Assembly (NCBI RefSeq): GCF_002498315.1
Contig: NZ_DAGX01000005.1
Location: forward strand, 190,085-254,084
DNA length: 64,000 nt
Source of the DNA: Methanofollis sp. UBA420
Lineage (GTDB): Archaea > Halobacteriota > Methanomicrobia > Methanomicrobiales > Methanofollaceae
Direction of reading: 5' to 3'
Shown: positions 26,911-35,149 of the stretch, one piece after another
Layout: each line of letters opens with the position of its first letter
How positions within the stretch are numbered: position 1 is the first letter of the stretch
Translations under genes and position numbers: made by a program
The notes under the pieces: model-generated
Database searches by the model: none
The model's input: only the letters and a program-made list of their open reading frames with translations
Told to the model about the DNA's origin: nothing

Positions 26911-27225
26911 TTATCTATACATCCTGCGGGTGATATCGCTCACCGTATCGTCGATATGCCTCACGGTAGTGTCATATTTCTGTGCCATTGTGGTGGAGAG
27001 CTCTTCCAGGTTCACCCGCATCGTCCGCTCGCGCGCAATGATGCTTGCCTCGAGTTGCTGGATCTTGTACCCGAGCGAGAGAAAGAGACCGCCAAGGGAG
27101 AGCATCATCAGAGTTGTCGCCACAGCCATGGTCAGGTCCTGCCAGACCCGCCAGACCAGGGTGAGGGTGGACAGGACAAGGACGATGGTGAGGGCAATGT
27201 CAACGAGGGCTTCTCGGATCTCCAT
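26911..27225 (-). CDS. Small membrane protein with coiled-coil tail
   Basis: A 104-residue protein starting MEIREALVDIALTIVLVLST. Residues 8-28 and 36-58 are hydrophobic and likely two membrane helices, then a charged, heptad-like region (KIQQLEASIIARERTMRVNLEELSTTMAQ) predicted as a coiled coil. It is the next gene downstream of the divergent presenilin-type gene and ends 21 bases before the fen start. I do not recognise the family. The upstream extension to 27417 is rejected because it overlaps the opposite gene's start. Confidence 0.6.
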   Translation of the reverse strand: MEIREALVDIALTIVLVLSTLTLVWRVWQDLTMAVATTLMMLSLGGLFLSLGYKIQQLEASIIARERTMRVNLEELSTTMAQKYDTTVRHIDDTVSDITRRMYR

Positions 27226-27281
27226 GCTTTTAGATGATAAGGAACTATTAATTAATCTAACGATATCAGAAGAGGTCAGAA

Positions 27282-28190
27282 ATGGATATTCGGAATAACA
27301 TGCCCCTGATGGTGATGCCGGCGATGCTGATCGTGGTCGAGGTGCTCGGCATCCTCCTTGCCCTGCCAATGCAGGCGGCCGGCGTTGCGGCCTTTGAAGA
27401 CCCCACATCTGTCGCAAACCCCTTTATATTTCTCGGCCTCCTCCTGGCCTTCACCCTCCTCATGCTCGGTCTGATAAAGATCGGCGGGAAGAAAGTGATC
27501 CTCGGACTTGTTGCGCTCTCTATATTCCTGACTTTCTACTACATCTTCTGGACTCTCTCGGCCGTCGTACTCGGCGTCTCCTCTGCCGCGTTCATCCTCC
27601 CCATCGCGGCCGCCGGTGCGGCCACGGCCGTCCTTTTCCTGTACCCCGAGTGGTACGTCATCGACACCCTCGGCATCCTCATCGCCGGGGGCGTCGCCTC
27701 CATCTTCGGGATCTCCCTTGCCGTCCTGCCGGTGATCCTCCTTCTCTCTCTCCTTGCCGTCTATGACGCCCTCTCGGTGTACAGGACAAAGCACATGATC
27801 GCCCTTGCCGAGGGTATCATCGACCTCAAGACGCCCATCCTCTTCGTCATACCAAAGAAGAGGGATTTTTCGTTCAGAAAAGAAGGGATGAACCTTCAGC
27901 AGGAAAAAGAAGAGCGCGGGGCATTTATCATGGGGATGGGCGACCTGATCATGCCGTCCATCCTCGTCGTCTCGGCCCAGGTCTTCGTCCCGACACCGGC
28001 CCTCTGGTTCATCTCGGTCCCGGCGCTCGGAGCAATGGCCGGGTCAGTCGTCGGTATGGCCGTCCTCCTCAAGTTCGTCCTCTCCGGCCGTCCACAGGCC
28101 GGACTCCCGCCCCTCAACGGCGGTGCCATCCTCGGATTCCTCCTCGGCTGCGCCCTGAGCGGGAGCTGGGGCTGGCTCATGATAGTGTGA
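27282..28190 (+). CDS. Presenilin-family intramembrane aspartyl protease
   Basis: A 302-residue protein with about nine hydrophobic helices. The catalytic motifs of presenilin/signal peptide peptidases are intact: YDALS with Asp162, GMGD with Asp221, and the PALxxG-like GLPPLNGGA near the C-terminus. It corresponds to the methanogen presenilin homologue of which the Methanoculleus marisnigri protein has a solved structure. It would cleave substrates within the membrane, but archaeal substrates are unknown. The 3' end overlaps the reverse-strand NOG1 gene by 147 bp. Between the helices a cytoplasmic loop of about 30 residues (KKRDFSFRKEGMNLQQ...) precedes the second catalytic Asp. Confidence 0.92.
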   Translation: MDIRNNMPLMVMPAMLIVVEVLGILLALPMQAAGVAAFEDPTSVANPFIFLGLLLAFTLLMLGLIKIGGKKVILGLVALSIFLTFYYIFWTLSAVVLGVSSAAFILPIAAAGAATAVLFLYPEWYVIDTLGILIAGGVASIFGISLAVLPVILLLSLLAVYDALSVYRTKHMIALAEGIIDLKTPILFVIPKKRDFSFRKEGMNLQQEKEERGAFIMGMGDLIMPSILVVSAQVFVPTPALWFISVPALGAMAGSVVGMAVLLKFVLSGRPQAGLPPLNGGAILGFLLGCALSGSWGWLMIV

Positions 28191-29108
28191 GAGGATCTCG
28201 GCGAGCACCGTGTCCACGCCCTCTCTGGTGGCGGTGGACATGGAGAGCATGCCTTCCTCTCCCGCACGGATATCAGCCTTGTTGGCGACGACGAGAATCG
28301 GCACATCGGCCAGTACTCTGATCGCCTCAAGGAGATTGTGCTGGTCCTCTATCGGGTAGCCGCAGTACTCGCTCGGGTCAAGAATGAAGAGGATCAGGTG
28401 AGCGGAGTTCACGATCGCGGCGATCGCCTGCTCTTCGACGGCATTCCTCTCTTCCTCGGGCCTGTTGAGAAGGCCGGGGGTGTCGAGGAACTGGATCCTG
28501 TGGCGCCCATCATAATGGTGGCCCAGGATCACACCCTTCGTGGTGAAGGGGTATGAAGCGATCTCCGGCTCGGCCGACGAGACCAGCCTGATAAAGGAGG
28601 ACTTGCCCACATTCGGGTAGCCCGCGATCACCACGGTAAACTCGTTGTCCTTGACGTCAGGGAGTTTGCGCAGGACATTTCTCGCCACATTCAGGAAGAG
28701 AAGGTCTTTGTTGATCTGGTGGACGATCGAGGCGATCCGCGCCACCGCCCGCTTCCGCACTGCTGCGGTATCCTCGGCCCTCCTGATCCGCCTTCCGCCG
28801 TGTTCAAAGCCCATCCTCTTCGTGTGCATCGCTGCCCACCCCACATTTCCGAGGGCCATCTTCAGCCTTTCAATACCGAAGAGCGCCTCGACGGTATCGC
28901 GGTAAAAGGGCGGCTGGTCCTCGAAGACCGGAAACGACTGGATGACATGGACCAGTTTGTCATGAACAGCGCTTGAAACCGCCCTGACAAAATCTTCATT
29001 CGCACGGTCTTTGTTCGTCTTTGTCCGCATCTTTGCGGCGGCTCGCCGGAAACTCCGGTCAAGCACTTCGTCCGCCGTCGGTACGGTCGGTATTCTCTCA
29101 AAATCCAC
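28044..29108 (-). CDS. NOG1-family GTPase
   Basis: A 354-residue GTP-binding protein read from a GTG, giving MDFERIPTVPTADEVLDRSF, the typical start of archaeal NOG1; a TTG at 29123 is the other candidate. G1 GYPNVGKSS, G3 FLDTPGLLNR and G4 VANKADIR lie in order. An N-terminal helical region precedes the G domain. Eukaryotic NOG1 assists large-subunit ribosome assembly. The last 45 or so residues are an acidic low-complexity tail encoded entirely within the antisense of the presenilin gene's 3' end. A NOG1 without this tail would end near LSHYHE. Confidence 0.9.
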   Translation of the reverse strand: MDFERIPTVPTADEVLDRSFRRAAAKMRTKTNKDRANEDFVRAVSSAVHDKLVHVIQSFPVFEDQPPFYRDTVEALFGIERLKMALGNVGWAAMHTKRMGFEHGGRRIRRAEDTAAVRKRAVARIASIVHQINKDLLFLNVARNVLRKLPDVKDNEFTVVIAGYPNVGKSSFIRLVSSAEPEIASYPFTTKGVILGHHYDGRHRIQFLDTPGLLNRPEEERNAVEEQAIAAIVNSAHLILFILDPSEYCGYPIEDQHNLLEAIRVLADVPILVVANKADIRAGEEGMLSMSTATREGVDTVLAEILSHYHEPAPAPAQGAAEEESEDGTAVEGRESGLWTAGEDELEEDGHTDD

Positions 29109-29157
29109 GACACCCACAACCAAAAATATTGATGCTCAGTGAGACCAAACTCTGTGT

Positions 29158-30036
29158 ATGGATTTATCGCTCATACAGAAAGAGATACTCATCACCCTCA
29201 TCACCCTGTACCACCGACATTCCCGCGCGATCAAGGGGGAGGAGATCGCCGACGTGCTCAAACGCAACCCCGGGACGGTCAGGAACCAGATGCAGTCTCT
29301 CAAGGCTCTCAGCCTCGTCGACGGCGTCCCCGGCCCGAAGGGAGGGTACAACCCCTCGGCACAGGCCTACCGCGAGCTCAATCTCACGAACTATGACCAG
29401 GAGTCGCATGTCCCGATCGCCAGGAACGGCACCGAAGTCGAGGGAGCCAATGTGGCGGAGATCGACTTCACCACCCTCTGCCACCCTGACATCTGCCACG
29501 CGCTGATCCGGATCCTCGGGAGCGTGAAGGTCTTCGATATCGGGGACCAGATCACCATCGGCCCGACCCCGGTGAACAAACTCCTTGTTAGGGGGGAAAT
29601 ATTCGGAAAAGACGAGGTAAAAAGTTCACTCCTCATTTCCATCATCGAGATGATCTCCCTCCCGAAAAAATCGGTCAGGCATTATATGAGCGCCCCGATC
29701 CTCGCCCTCTCCTCCGACGACACCCTCAAATCCGCGGCGTCCTTTTTTGCACAGCACCGCATCCATGGGGCGCCGGTGATGGACGGTGAGAGGCTCGCCG
29801 GGATCGTCACCCTGACCGACCTTGCCGACGGACTGGACCAGGGACTTGACCTTGCCACACCGGTCACCGCGGTGATGACCTCGGATGTCGTCGAAGCCGA
29901 TGCCGACACCCATCTCTACGAGGTGATCCGGCGCTTTAAAGAGCGTGAGATCGGGCGTCTCATCGTTGTAGAGGGCGGAAAGCCCATCGGGATCATCACC
30001 CAGTCGGACATCATAGGTGTCTTCCCCGCACTGTAA
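29158..30036 (+). CDS. HTH-CBS transcriptional regulator
   Basis: A 292-residue protein with an N-terminal winged helix (residues 1-70: GEEIADVLKRNPGTVRNQMQSLKAL), a middle segment of about 90 residues and two C-terminal CBS domains (about 170-230 and 235-292, ending GKPIGIITQSDII). CBS pairs bind adenosine nucleotides, so this is a likely nucleotide-sensing DNA-binding protein of the archaeal HTH-CBS group. It is divergent from NOG1; an A/T-rich CAAAAATATT at about 29121-29130 gives a promoter. Confidence 0.85.
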   Translation: MDLSLIQKEILITLITLYHRHSRAIKGEEIADVLKRNPGTVRNQMQSLKALSLVDGVPGPKGGYNPSAQAYRELNLTNYDQESHVPIARNGTEVEGANVAEIDFTTLCHPDICHALIRILGSVKVFDIGDQITIGPTPVNKLLVRGEIFGKDEVKSSLLISIIEMISLPKKSVRHYMSAPILALSSDDTLKSAASFFAQHRIHGAPVMDGERLAGIVTLTDLADGLDQGLDLATPVTAVMTSDVVEADADTHLYEVIRRFKEREIGRLIVVEGGKPIGIITQSDIIGVFPAL

Positions 30037-30077
30037 GGGGAGCAATAATTGGCGGTACACTGATCTGGCAACCCACA

Positions 30078-30087
30078 ACTATAAATA
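30078..30087 (+). promoter_or_regulatory. Histone gene TATA box
   Basis: CTATAAATAT is a good archaeal TATA element about 82 bases before the histone start, predicting transcription from about 30105 and a leader of roughly 65 nucleotides. Confidence 0.5.
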
Positions 30088-30116
30088 TGGGTATTCACAT
30101 CAAGGGGTGTGTTATT

Positions 30117-30150
30117 TCAACCCACTCTTCCCTCTGGGGGACGGGGTTGA
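30117..30150 (+). promoter_or_regulatory. Stem-loop in histone mRNA leader
   Basis: TCAACCC at 30117-30123 pairs with GGGTTGA at 30144-30150 around a 20-nt loop, in the leader between the TATA box and the ribosome binding site GAGGTGA (30155-30161). It could tune translation of the abundant histone. Only pairing and position support it. Confidence 0.35.
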
Positions 30151-30168
30151 GGAGCGAGGTGAAAACAG

Positions 30169-30378
30169 ATGAGCGAACTGCCAATTGCACCAGTCGGAAG
30201 GATCATCAAGAATGCCGGTGCTGAGCGTGTCAGTGCCGACGGGAGCGAGGCTCTGGCCGCTTTGATGGAAGACTACGGCACGGTTCTCGCGCGGGAAGCG
30301 ATCAAACTCACCCGTCATGCGGGAAGAAAGACCGTCAAGTCCGTGGACATCAAGATGGCCTCCGAGATTCTCAAGTGA
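30169..30378 (+). CDS. Archaeal histone
   Basis: A 69-residue single histone-fold protein: APVGRIIKNAGAERVSADGS, LMEDYGTVLAREAIKLTRHAG and RKTVKSVDIKMASEILK. It forms dimers and multimers that wrap DNA in the nucleoid. No tail is present, as is usual in methanogens. A strong GAGGTGA ribosome binding site precedes the ATG at 30169, with a long leader, which fits high expression. Confidence 0.96.
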   Translation: MSELPIAPVGRIIKNAGAERVSADGSEALAALMEDYGTVLAREAIKLTRHAGRKTVKSVDIKMASEILK

Positions 30379-30428
30379 ACACCCGGCGGAAAACGGCGGG
30401 ATACTAAATTCTCCTTCTTTTCAAACAA

Positions 30429-30439
30429 TTTATATATCC
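30429..30439 (+). promoter_or_regulatory. TATA box for PRC-barrel gene
   Basis: TTTATATATCC ends 21 bases before the ATG at 30460, the distance expected for a leaderless or nearly leaderless transcript. No ribosome binding site is seen. Confidence 0.55.
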
Positions 30440-30459
30440 CCGAAACCCACCCAGAAACT

Positions 30460-30711
30460 ATGAGTACGATCTTTTCACGGGGCCTTGCACGCAAAAAAGT
30501 GATGAGCAATGACGGGATGATCATCGGCCAGATCAAGAACCTCATGGTCGACCTTGATACCGGCGAGGTAATCGACCTGATCGTCAAACCTGATGCCTCC
30601 TTTGACACGGCGGGATACAGGATGGACGGGGAACACATGCTCATCGCCTTTGAGGCGGTCAAGGACGCACGCGACTACATCGTGGTCGACCGGTACCTCT
30701 CGAAAAAATAA
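30460..30711 (+). CDS. PRC-barrel domain protein
   Basis: An 83-residue protein that is a single PRC barrel: VMSNDGMIIGQIKNLMVDLDTGEVIDLIV. Such small proteins occur widely in archaea, some as CdpB-type partners of the cell-division machinery, others in ribosome-related roles. The gene has its own promoter and converges on the phosphatase gene without a gap. The specific role cannot be assigned. Confidence 0.88.
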   Translation: MSTIFSRGLARKKVMSNDGMIIGQIKNLMVDLDTGEVIDLIVKPDASFDTAGYRMDGEHMLIAFEAVKDARDYIVVDRYLSKK

Positions 30712-31404
30712 TTACCCGAATAATTTCTGATATTTCCGGATAATTTCAACAAACCCCTCGCCATATCTCTTTTCAGAGACATAATCGGCTGTTGCCTTCG
30801 TTCCCGGCGTCGCATTGTCCACGGTGGCCCCGATGCCGGCATGGTCGATCATCTCCGTATCGTTATCCGAGTCACCGATAGCAAGAAAATCTGCGGGGGA
30901 AAGGCCCATCAGAAGGGCGAGGTCAGAGAGGGCCGTCCCCTTCGAGATGCCCTGGTACTGGAGATGAATGGCAAAGCCGGTGTCGATCGCCCTGACCGGC
31001 ATGCCGGCGATCACTCCGGCCACTTCGGCGGGTTCGACGGTCCGGGCAAATGCGATGTCGGCAAAGCGGTTGTCCGGGGAGTACAGGGTGAGGGTCTTTC
31101 CCTCCGCGGCAAAATGTTCCTCGATCCTGTGGTACGCGTCCCAGCAGACCGACTGGCGGCCTGCCACATGGACCTGGCCGTCGAAGTGGAGGCGGTACAC
31201 CCCGCCGTTCTCGCCGATGATCGTCCCGTCGGTCCCGATCATCTTGCACAGTATGTCCAGGGAGCAGATGGTATTCCCGCTTGCGATGACCACAGGGATG
31301 CCGGTATCGACAAGGTCCCGGATCGTCTCGATGGCGGCGGTGGAGATCCGCCGCCGTGCATCGGTCAGGGTCCCGTCGAGGTCGGTGACGACCGCCTTCA
31401 GCAC
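30712..31404 (-). CDS. Phosphoglycolate phosphatase, archaeal HAD type
   Basis: A 230-residue HAD phosphatase with the nucleophile motif VVTDLDGTLTD at the N-terminus, GNTICSLDIL, K-loop STKGTALSDL-like SKGTALSDLALL, and GDSDNDTEMI with metal ligands. It resembles the archaeal TA0175-type phosphoglycolate phosphatase and, less likely, a sucrose-phosphate phosphatase. The start is a GTG at 31404 with ribosome binding sequence AGGTGGT, 13 bases after the radA stop, so it forms an operon with radA. Confidence 0.85.
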   Translation of the reverse strand: MLKAVVTDLDGTLTDARRRISTAAIETIRDLVDTGIPVVIASGNTICSLDILCKMIGTDGTIIGENGGVYRLHFDGQVHVAGRQSVCWDAYHRIEEHFAAEGKTLTLYSPDNRFADIAFARTVEPAEVAGVIAGMPVRAIDTGFAIHLQYQGISKGTALSDLALLMGLSPADFLAIGDSDNDTEMIDHAGIGATVDNATPGTKATADYVSEKRYGEGFVEIIRKYQKLFG

Positions 31405-31417
31405 TGGCCGACCACCT

Positions 31418-32398
31418 TCAGGGCTTGAGGCCTGATGTCTCGACGACGAACGCCGCCTCGCCTTCGGGCAGGTTCGGGCTGTCGACGAGTTTTGCGATCC
31501 GCCGGCCGCCCTTGCTCTTCCTGAGGTAGAGCCTGAACTTCGCAGCATGTCCGACGATGTTGCCGCCTATCGGTTTCGTGGGGTCGCCGAAGAAGACGCC
31601 GGGGTTCGACTGGACCTGGTTGGTGACGAGTGCGACGGCATTGTACTCCTCGGCGATTTTTGCAAGGTCGTACATGTGCCTGTTCAACTTCTGCTGCCGC
31701 ACCGACAGGGTGCCCCTGCCGGCATATTCTGCCCTGAAGTGGGCGGTCAACGAGTCGATGATGATCAGCCGTACGGGATAGTCACTGTCCTTCATCTCAT
31801 TTGCAAGGTCGCGGGCACTGTCGACGAGGAGCATCTGGTGGTCGGAGGTGTAGCCCTTTGCAACATGGATCCGTTCGAGGAACTCCATGAGCGGAGGTGT
31901 ATCGTAGCCCGGGATCTCAAGCCCGGCCACCATCTGCTCGATACGTTCGGGGCGGAAGGTGTTCTCGGTGTCGATGTAGACGCAGGATCCGTGCAGCCCG
32001 CCGAACTCCTCGGGGAGCTGGGCGTTGACCGCCATCTGATGGGCGATCTGGCTCTTGCCCGACCCGAACTCACCGTAAAATTCCGAGATGGATTTTGTCT
32101 CCAGCCCGCCGTCGAGGAGGGCGTCGAATTCGGGGACAAGGGTCTGAAGTTTTTTCACTTCTTTCCTGTCTTCGAGGACGGCGACGCCGGTCTTGAACCC
32201 GCCGATATCGGCGAGTTCTCGGGCTGCCTTAATAATCTTCTTTGCGCTCGACTCTCCGATCTCTGCCGCCTCGGCGAGGTCGGCCGGCGAAGCTGTGGCA
32301 ATGCCCTCAACAGTTGCATAGCCTGCCTCCCGAAGCTTGTCCGCCGTTGTCGGCCCGACGCCGGGGAGGTCTTCGAGGTCCATGGATACGTTTGGCAT
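31418..32398 (-). CDS. radA: DNA repair and recombination protein RadA
   Basis: A 326-residue RecA/Rad51-type recombinase. The N-terminal helix-hairpin-helix domain (LEDLPGVGPTTADKLREAG) is followed by the ATPase core with Walker A GEFGSGKSQ, the oligomerisation FxxA-type segment, and Walker B LIIIDSLTAHF. It forms filaments on single-stranded DNA for strand exchange. The start at 32398 has a strong GAGTGAGGG ribosome binding site; upstream in-frame residues are not RadA-like. Confidence 0.96.
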   Translation of the reverse strand: MPNVSMDLEDLPGVGPTTADKLREAGYATVEGIATASPADLAEAAEIGESSAKKIIKAARELADIGGFKTGVAVLEDRKEVKKLQTLVPEFDALLDGGLETKSISEFYGEFGSGKSQIAHQMAVNAQLPEEFGGLHGSCVYIDTENTFRPERIEQMVAGLEIPGYDTPPLMEFLERIHVAKGYTSDHQMLLVDSARDLANEMKDSDYPVRLIIIDSLTAHFRAEYAGRGTLSVRQQKLNRHMYDLAKIAEEYNAVALVTNQVQSNPGVFFGDPTKPIGGNIVGHAAKFRLYLRKSKGGRRIAKLVDSPNLPEGEAAFVVETSGLKP

Positions 32399-32556
32399 GT
32401 TTTCCCTCACTCCTTCAGATATTTTGGCCGCACACCAGCAGAAAAGGTGCGGAAGGCCCGGAAACACCCGGTTGATCGTGGTCTCCGGGCACACATATCA
32501 CTTTCGCACCTGACATATACTTCCCTCTCCGTGTGCGGGGTGAAAGTGAAATGTTC

Positions 32557-33846
32557 TCAGCATGTCTCGTCGAGGAGTGCCGCAAGGCGCCTTTCAAGGG
32601 CCTGCCTGTCTACCTCTGCCGGTTCGACGGCCTGCGGGATGATCCGTGGTCCCCGCCGCGTCCCGGTCACCGTCACTTCCTGGCCGGGGAGGATGTCGCC
32701 AGAGAGGAGGTAGGCCTCGGTGCCGTTGTCGATGGTCATGCCAAGGGCCGAGGGTACGGTCGTCCCCTGGAATACCACCTCTTCGTCGTCCTCTTCACCG
32801 GCCCCGAGGAGCATGCTCCCCCTCCCGACAGAGACTTCGGTCCCGCCGCTTCGCCCCTCCTTTGCCCTCGCATGGTAGACACGGAGGTCGTCGCCGGTCG
32901 CAAGGCCGAGGAGGGCGCGGTCGCCCCAGAGGACAAGGTGCACCGTCCCCGAGTCATCGGAGAGGTCGATATTCTGCACATAGGACCGCTCTCCGGTGCG
33001 GGTCTGGAAACTCCGCGGTGGTTGGACCGCCGCCACCCGCCCTTCCAGGGAGACGCATTCCCCGGCCTTCACCTCTGCGGCCGGGGTGGTCCGGACCTCG
33101 ACCTCCTCATGGGAGGGGGTGACGCTGCCCCGGTCGTCGAGGGAGAACTCGGGTCCCCCGGCCTTCACGGCCCCCCGCGCTCCTCTGATGCACACCACGT
33201 CCCCGGCAGCAGAGGCCGCGAGCACCGCCGGGTCCCAGCAGACGAGGCGTGCCGTCCCGCTTCCGTCGCCGATGACGGCCGTGACCATCGCCCCGCCTGT
33301 CCCGTCTCCCCGCGTGAACTCCCGCTGCTCTCCGATGCCGAGGATGCGCACCACAAGGTCGCCGGTGCCGACCGGGGAGGCGCAGGTGCGTTCGGTCTCC
33401 ATCGGGCAGTCGATGAGCGCCGTGGACTTCCGCAGGGCGAGGGCCGTGACGCTCCCACCCCGCGGCGCAAGCCTCCCGATCACCTCGAGTACCTCGCCGG
33501 GCTCGATCTCGGCGACCGCCCCGGCCTTCTCGTCCCAGAGAGTCACCTCGATCCGTCCGGACGCGTCGCCGAGGAGAAGGGTGGCGCGCACTCCGGTCTC
33601 CCCGTCCTTCCTGGCGAACTCCTCGGGTTCGCCGGCAGAGAGCACCTTCCCGAAGAAGGAAACGATCGAGGGGCCGGGGGCGATGCCGGCGATCCGCTGG
33701 TGGTGGCGGCCGCAGTCGGTGACGACGAGGAGCGAAGCGGCGTTCTCGTCGAGGAGACCGCTCGCCGCCTTCATCCGTTCGCCGACCCGCTTTTCAAACT
33801 CCTCGCGGCTGATCAGGTCGTCGACGAGTGCGTAGTGAAAGTTCAC
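32557..33846 (-). CDS. Replication protein A, OB-fold single-stranded DNA-binding protein
   Basis: A 429-residue protein with three to four OB folds (about 50-150, 160-260, 265-350 and a shorter C-terminal one), each with the strand pattern ATLLLGDASGRIEVTLWDEK or VTAVIGDGSGTARLVCWD. No zinc finger is seen. The basic N-terminal helix and OB repeats are as in the multi-OB RPA of euryarchaeota. It protects single-stranded DNA in replication and repair. It is the last gene of the dapL-lysA-rpa operon (10 bases after lysA), 158 bases before radA. Confidence 0.9.
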   Translation of the reverse strand: MNFHYALVDDLISREEFEKRVGERMKAASGLLDENAASLLVVTDCGRHHQRIAGIAPGPSIVSFFGKVLSAGEPEEFARKDGETGVRATLLLGDASGRIEVTLWDEKAGAVAEIEPGEVLEVIGRLAPRGGSVTALALRKSTALIDCPMETERTCASPVGTGDLVVRILGIGEQREFTRGDGTGGAMVTAVIGDGSGTARLVCWDPAVLAASAAGDVVCIRGARGAVKAGGPEFSLDDRGSVTPSHEEVEVRTTPAAEVKAGECVSLEGRVAAVQPPRSFQTRTGERSYVQNIDLSDDSGTVHLVLWGDRALLGLATGDDLRVYHARAKEGRSGGTEVSVGRGSMLLGAGEEDDEEVVFQGTTVPSALGMTIDNGTEAYLLSGDILPGQEVTVTGTRRGPRIIPQAVEPAEVDRQALERRLAALLDETC

Positions 33847-33856
33847 GGTTGTCCGT

Positions 33857-35149
33857 TCACTCCTTCCAGGCCGGAGTCTCCATGGCGGCGGTGACGTCGT
33901 CGAGGGTCTCGGCCCGGCGCATCAGGGCGTGCTTCCCGTTGCTCACCGCCACCTCGGCGCAGCGCGGCCTGCTGTTGTACTGCGAGGACATCGCATAGCC
34001 GTAGGCGCCCGCGTCGAGGACGGCGATGACGTCGCCGGCCTTCGGGGCCGGGAGGGTGCGGTCATGGGCCAGGATGTCGCCGGTCTCGCAGATCGGGCCT
34101 GCCACCGTATAGGTGCCGTCGGCCGGGAGATCGGCGCGGTCCGCGACGAGCACCTCGTGGTAGGAGTCGTACATCGCCGGGCGGACGAGCAGGTTGAACC
34201 CGGCGTCCACGTTCACGAAGGTCTTGTGGGCCTTCTTCACCGAGTTCACGCGGGTGAGGAGGACCGAGGAGTCGCCGACGAGCCAGCGGCCGGGCTCCAC
34301 CCAGAGGGCCGGGTCGATCCCGCATTCCCTGATCCCCTTCAGGAAGACAGGCATCACGGCGGCCGCATAGTCCGCGGGCGTCGGCGCCGGGTCGGTGTCG
34401 TGGTGGTACGGGATGCCGAGGCCGCCGCCGATGTCGAGGAATTCGAGGTGGACGCCAAGGTCTGTGACCTCCTTTGCGACCCGCACCATCACCTCGGCAG
34501 AGCGGGCGAAGGGTTCGACCTCCAGAATCTGGGAGCCGATGTGGCAGTGGATGCCGACAGGCTCGACATGTTCGCAGGCAACGGCCTCCCTGTATGCGGC
34601 GATGATCTCCTGCGCCGGGATGCCGAACTTGCTCGTCGCAAGCCCGGTGGCGATCTTCGGGTGGGTCGGAACTTCGAGGGCCGGGTTCACCCTGAAGGCG
34701 ATCTCCGCGGTCTTCCCGGCCTCCCCGGCAACGGCGTCGAGCTGGTGGAGTTCGTCCAGGCAATCGACCGAGACCCGCACTCCTTTCTCGACGGCGAGGG
34801 CGAGGTCTGCGCGGCTCTTGGAACTCCCGTTGAAGAGGAGGCGTTCGGATTTCATCCCGGCACGGAGCGCCAGTTCGAGTTCTCCCGGGGAGAAGACGTC
34901 TGCACCAGCCCCTTCAGCGGCGAGAGCCCGGATCACCGCAAGGTTGCCGTTCGCCTTCGCCGCGAAGAGCACCTGCACGTCAGGGTAGTGGGCGGCGAGG
35001 GCCGCGTGGAAACGCCTGAAGTTGCCGGCGATCCGGTCGATGTCAGTGACGTACAGGGGCGTGCCATACTCTTCCGCAAGAGAGACGCAGTCGACGCCGC
35101 CGAGATGGAGGCGGCTGTCCCTGACTGTCAGGTGTGACGGGAGCTTCAT
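33857..35149 (-). CDS. lysA: Diaminopimelate decarboxylase
   Basis: A 430-residue PLP enzyme that decarboxylates meso-diaminopimelate to lysine. It has the PLP lysine in VLFAAKANGN, the HIGS loop (GIHCHIGSQI), the LDIGGGLG glycine-rich loop, and the active-site Cys/Glu ICETGD. It follows dapL with a 4-bp overlap and precedes rpa. Length is typical. Confidence 0.95.
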   Translation of the reverse strand: MKLPSHLTVRDSRLHLGGVDCVSLAEEYGTPLYVTDIDRIAGNFRRFHAALAAHYPDVQVLFAAKANGNLAVIRALAAEGAGADVFSPGELELALRAGMKSERLLFNGSSKSRADLALAVEKGVRVSVDCLDELHQLDAVAGEAGKTAEIAFRVNPALEVPTHPKIATGLATSKFGIPAQEIIAAYREAVACEHVEPVGIHCHIGSQILEVEPFARSAEVMVRVAKEVTDLGVHLEFLDIGGGLGIPYHHDTDPAPTPADYAAAVMPVFLKGIRECGIDPALWVEPGRWLVGDSSVLLTRVNSVKKAHKTFVNVDAGFNLLVRPAMYDSYHEVLVADRADLPADGTYTVAGPICETGDILAHDRTLPAPKAGDVIAVLDAGAYGYAMSSQYNSRPRCAEVAVSNGKHALMRRAETLDDVTAAMETPAWKE

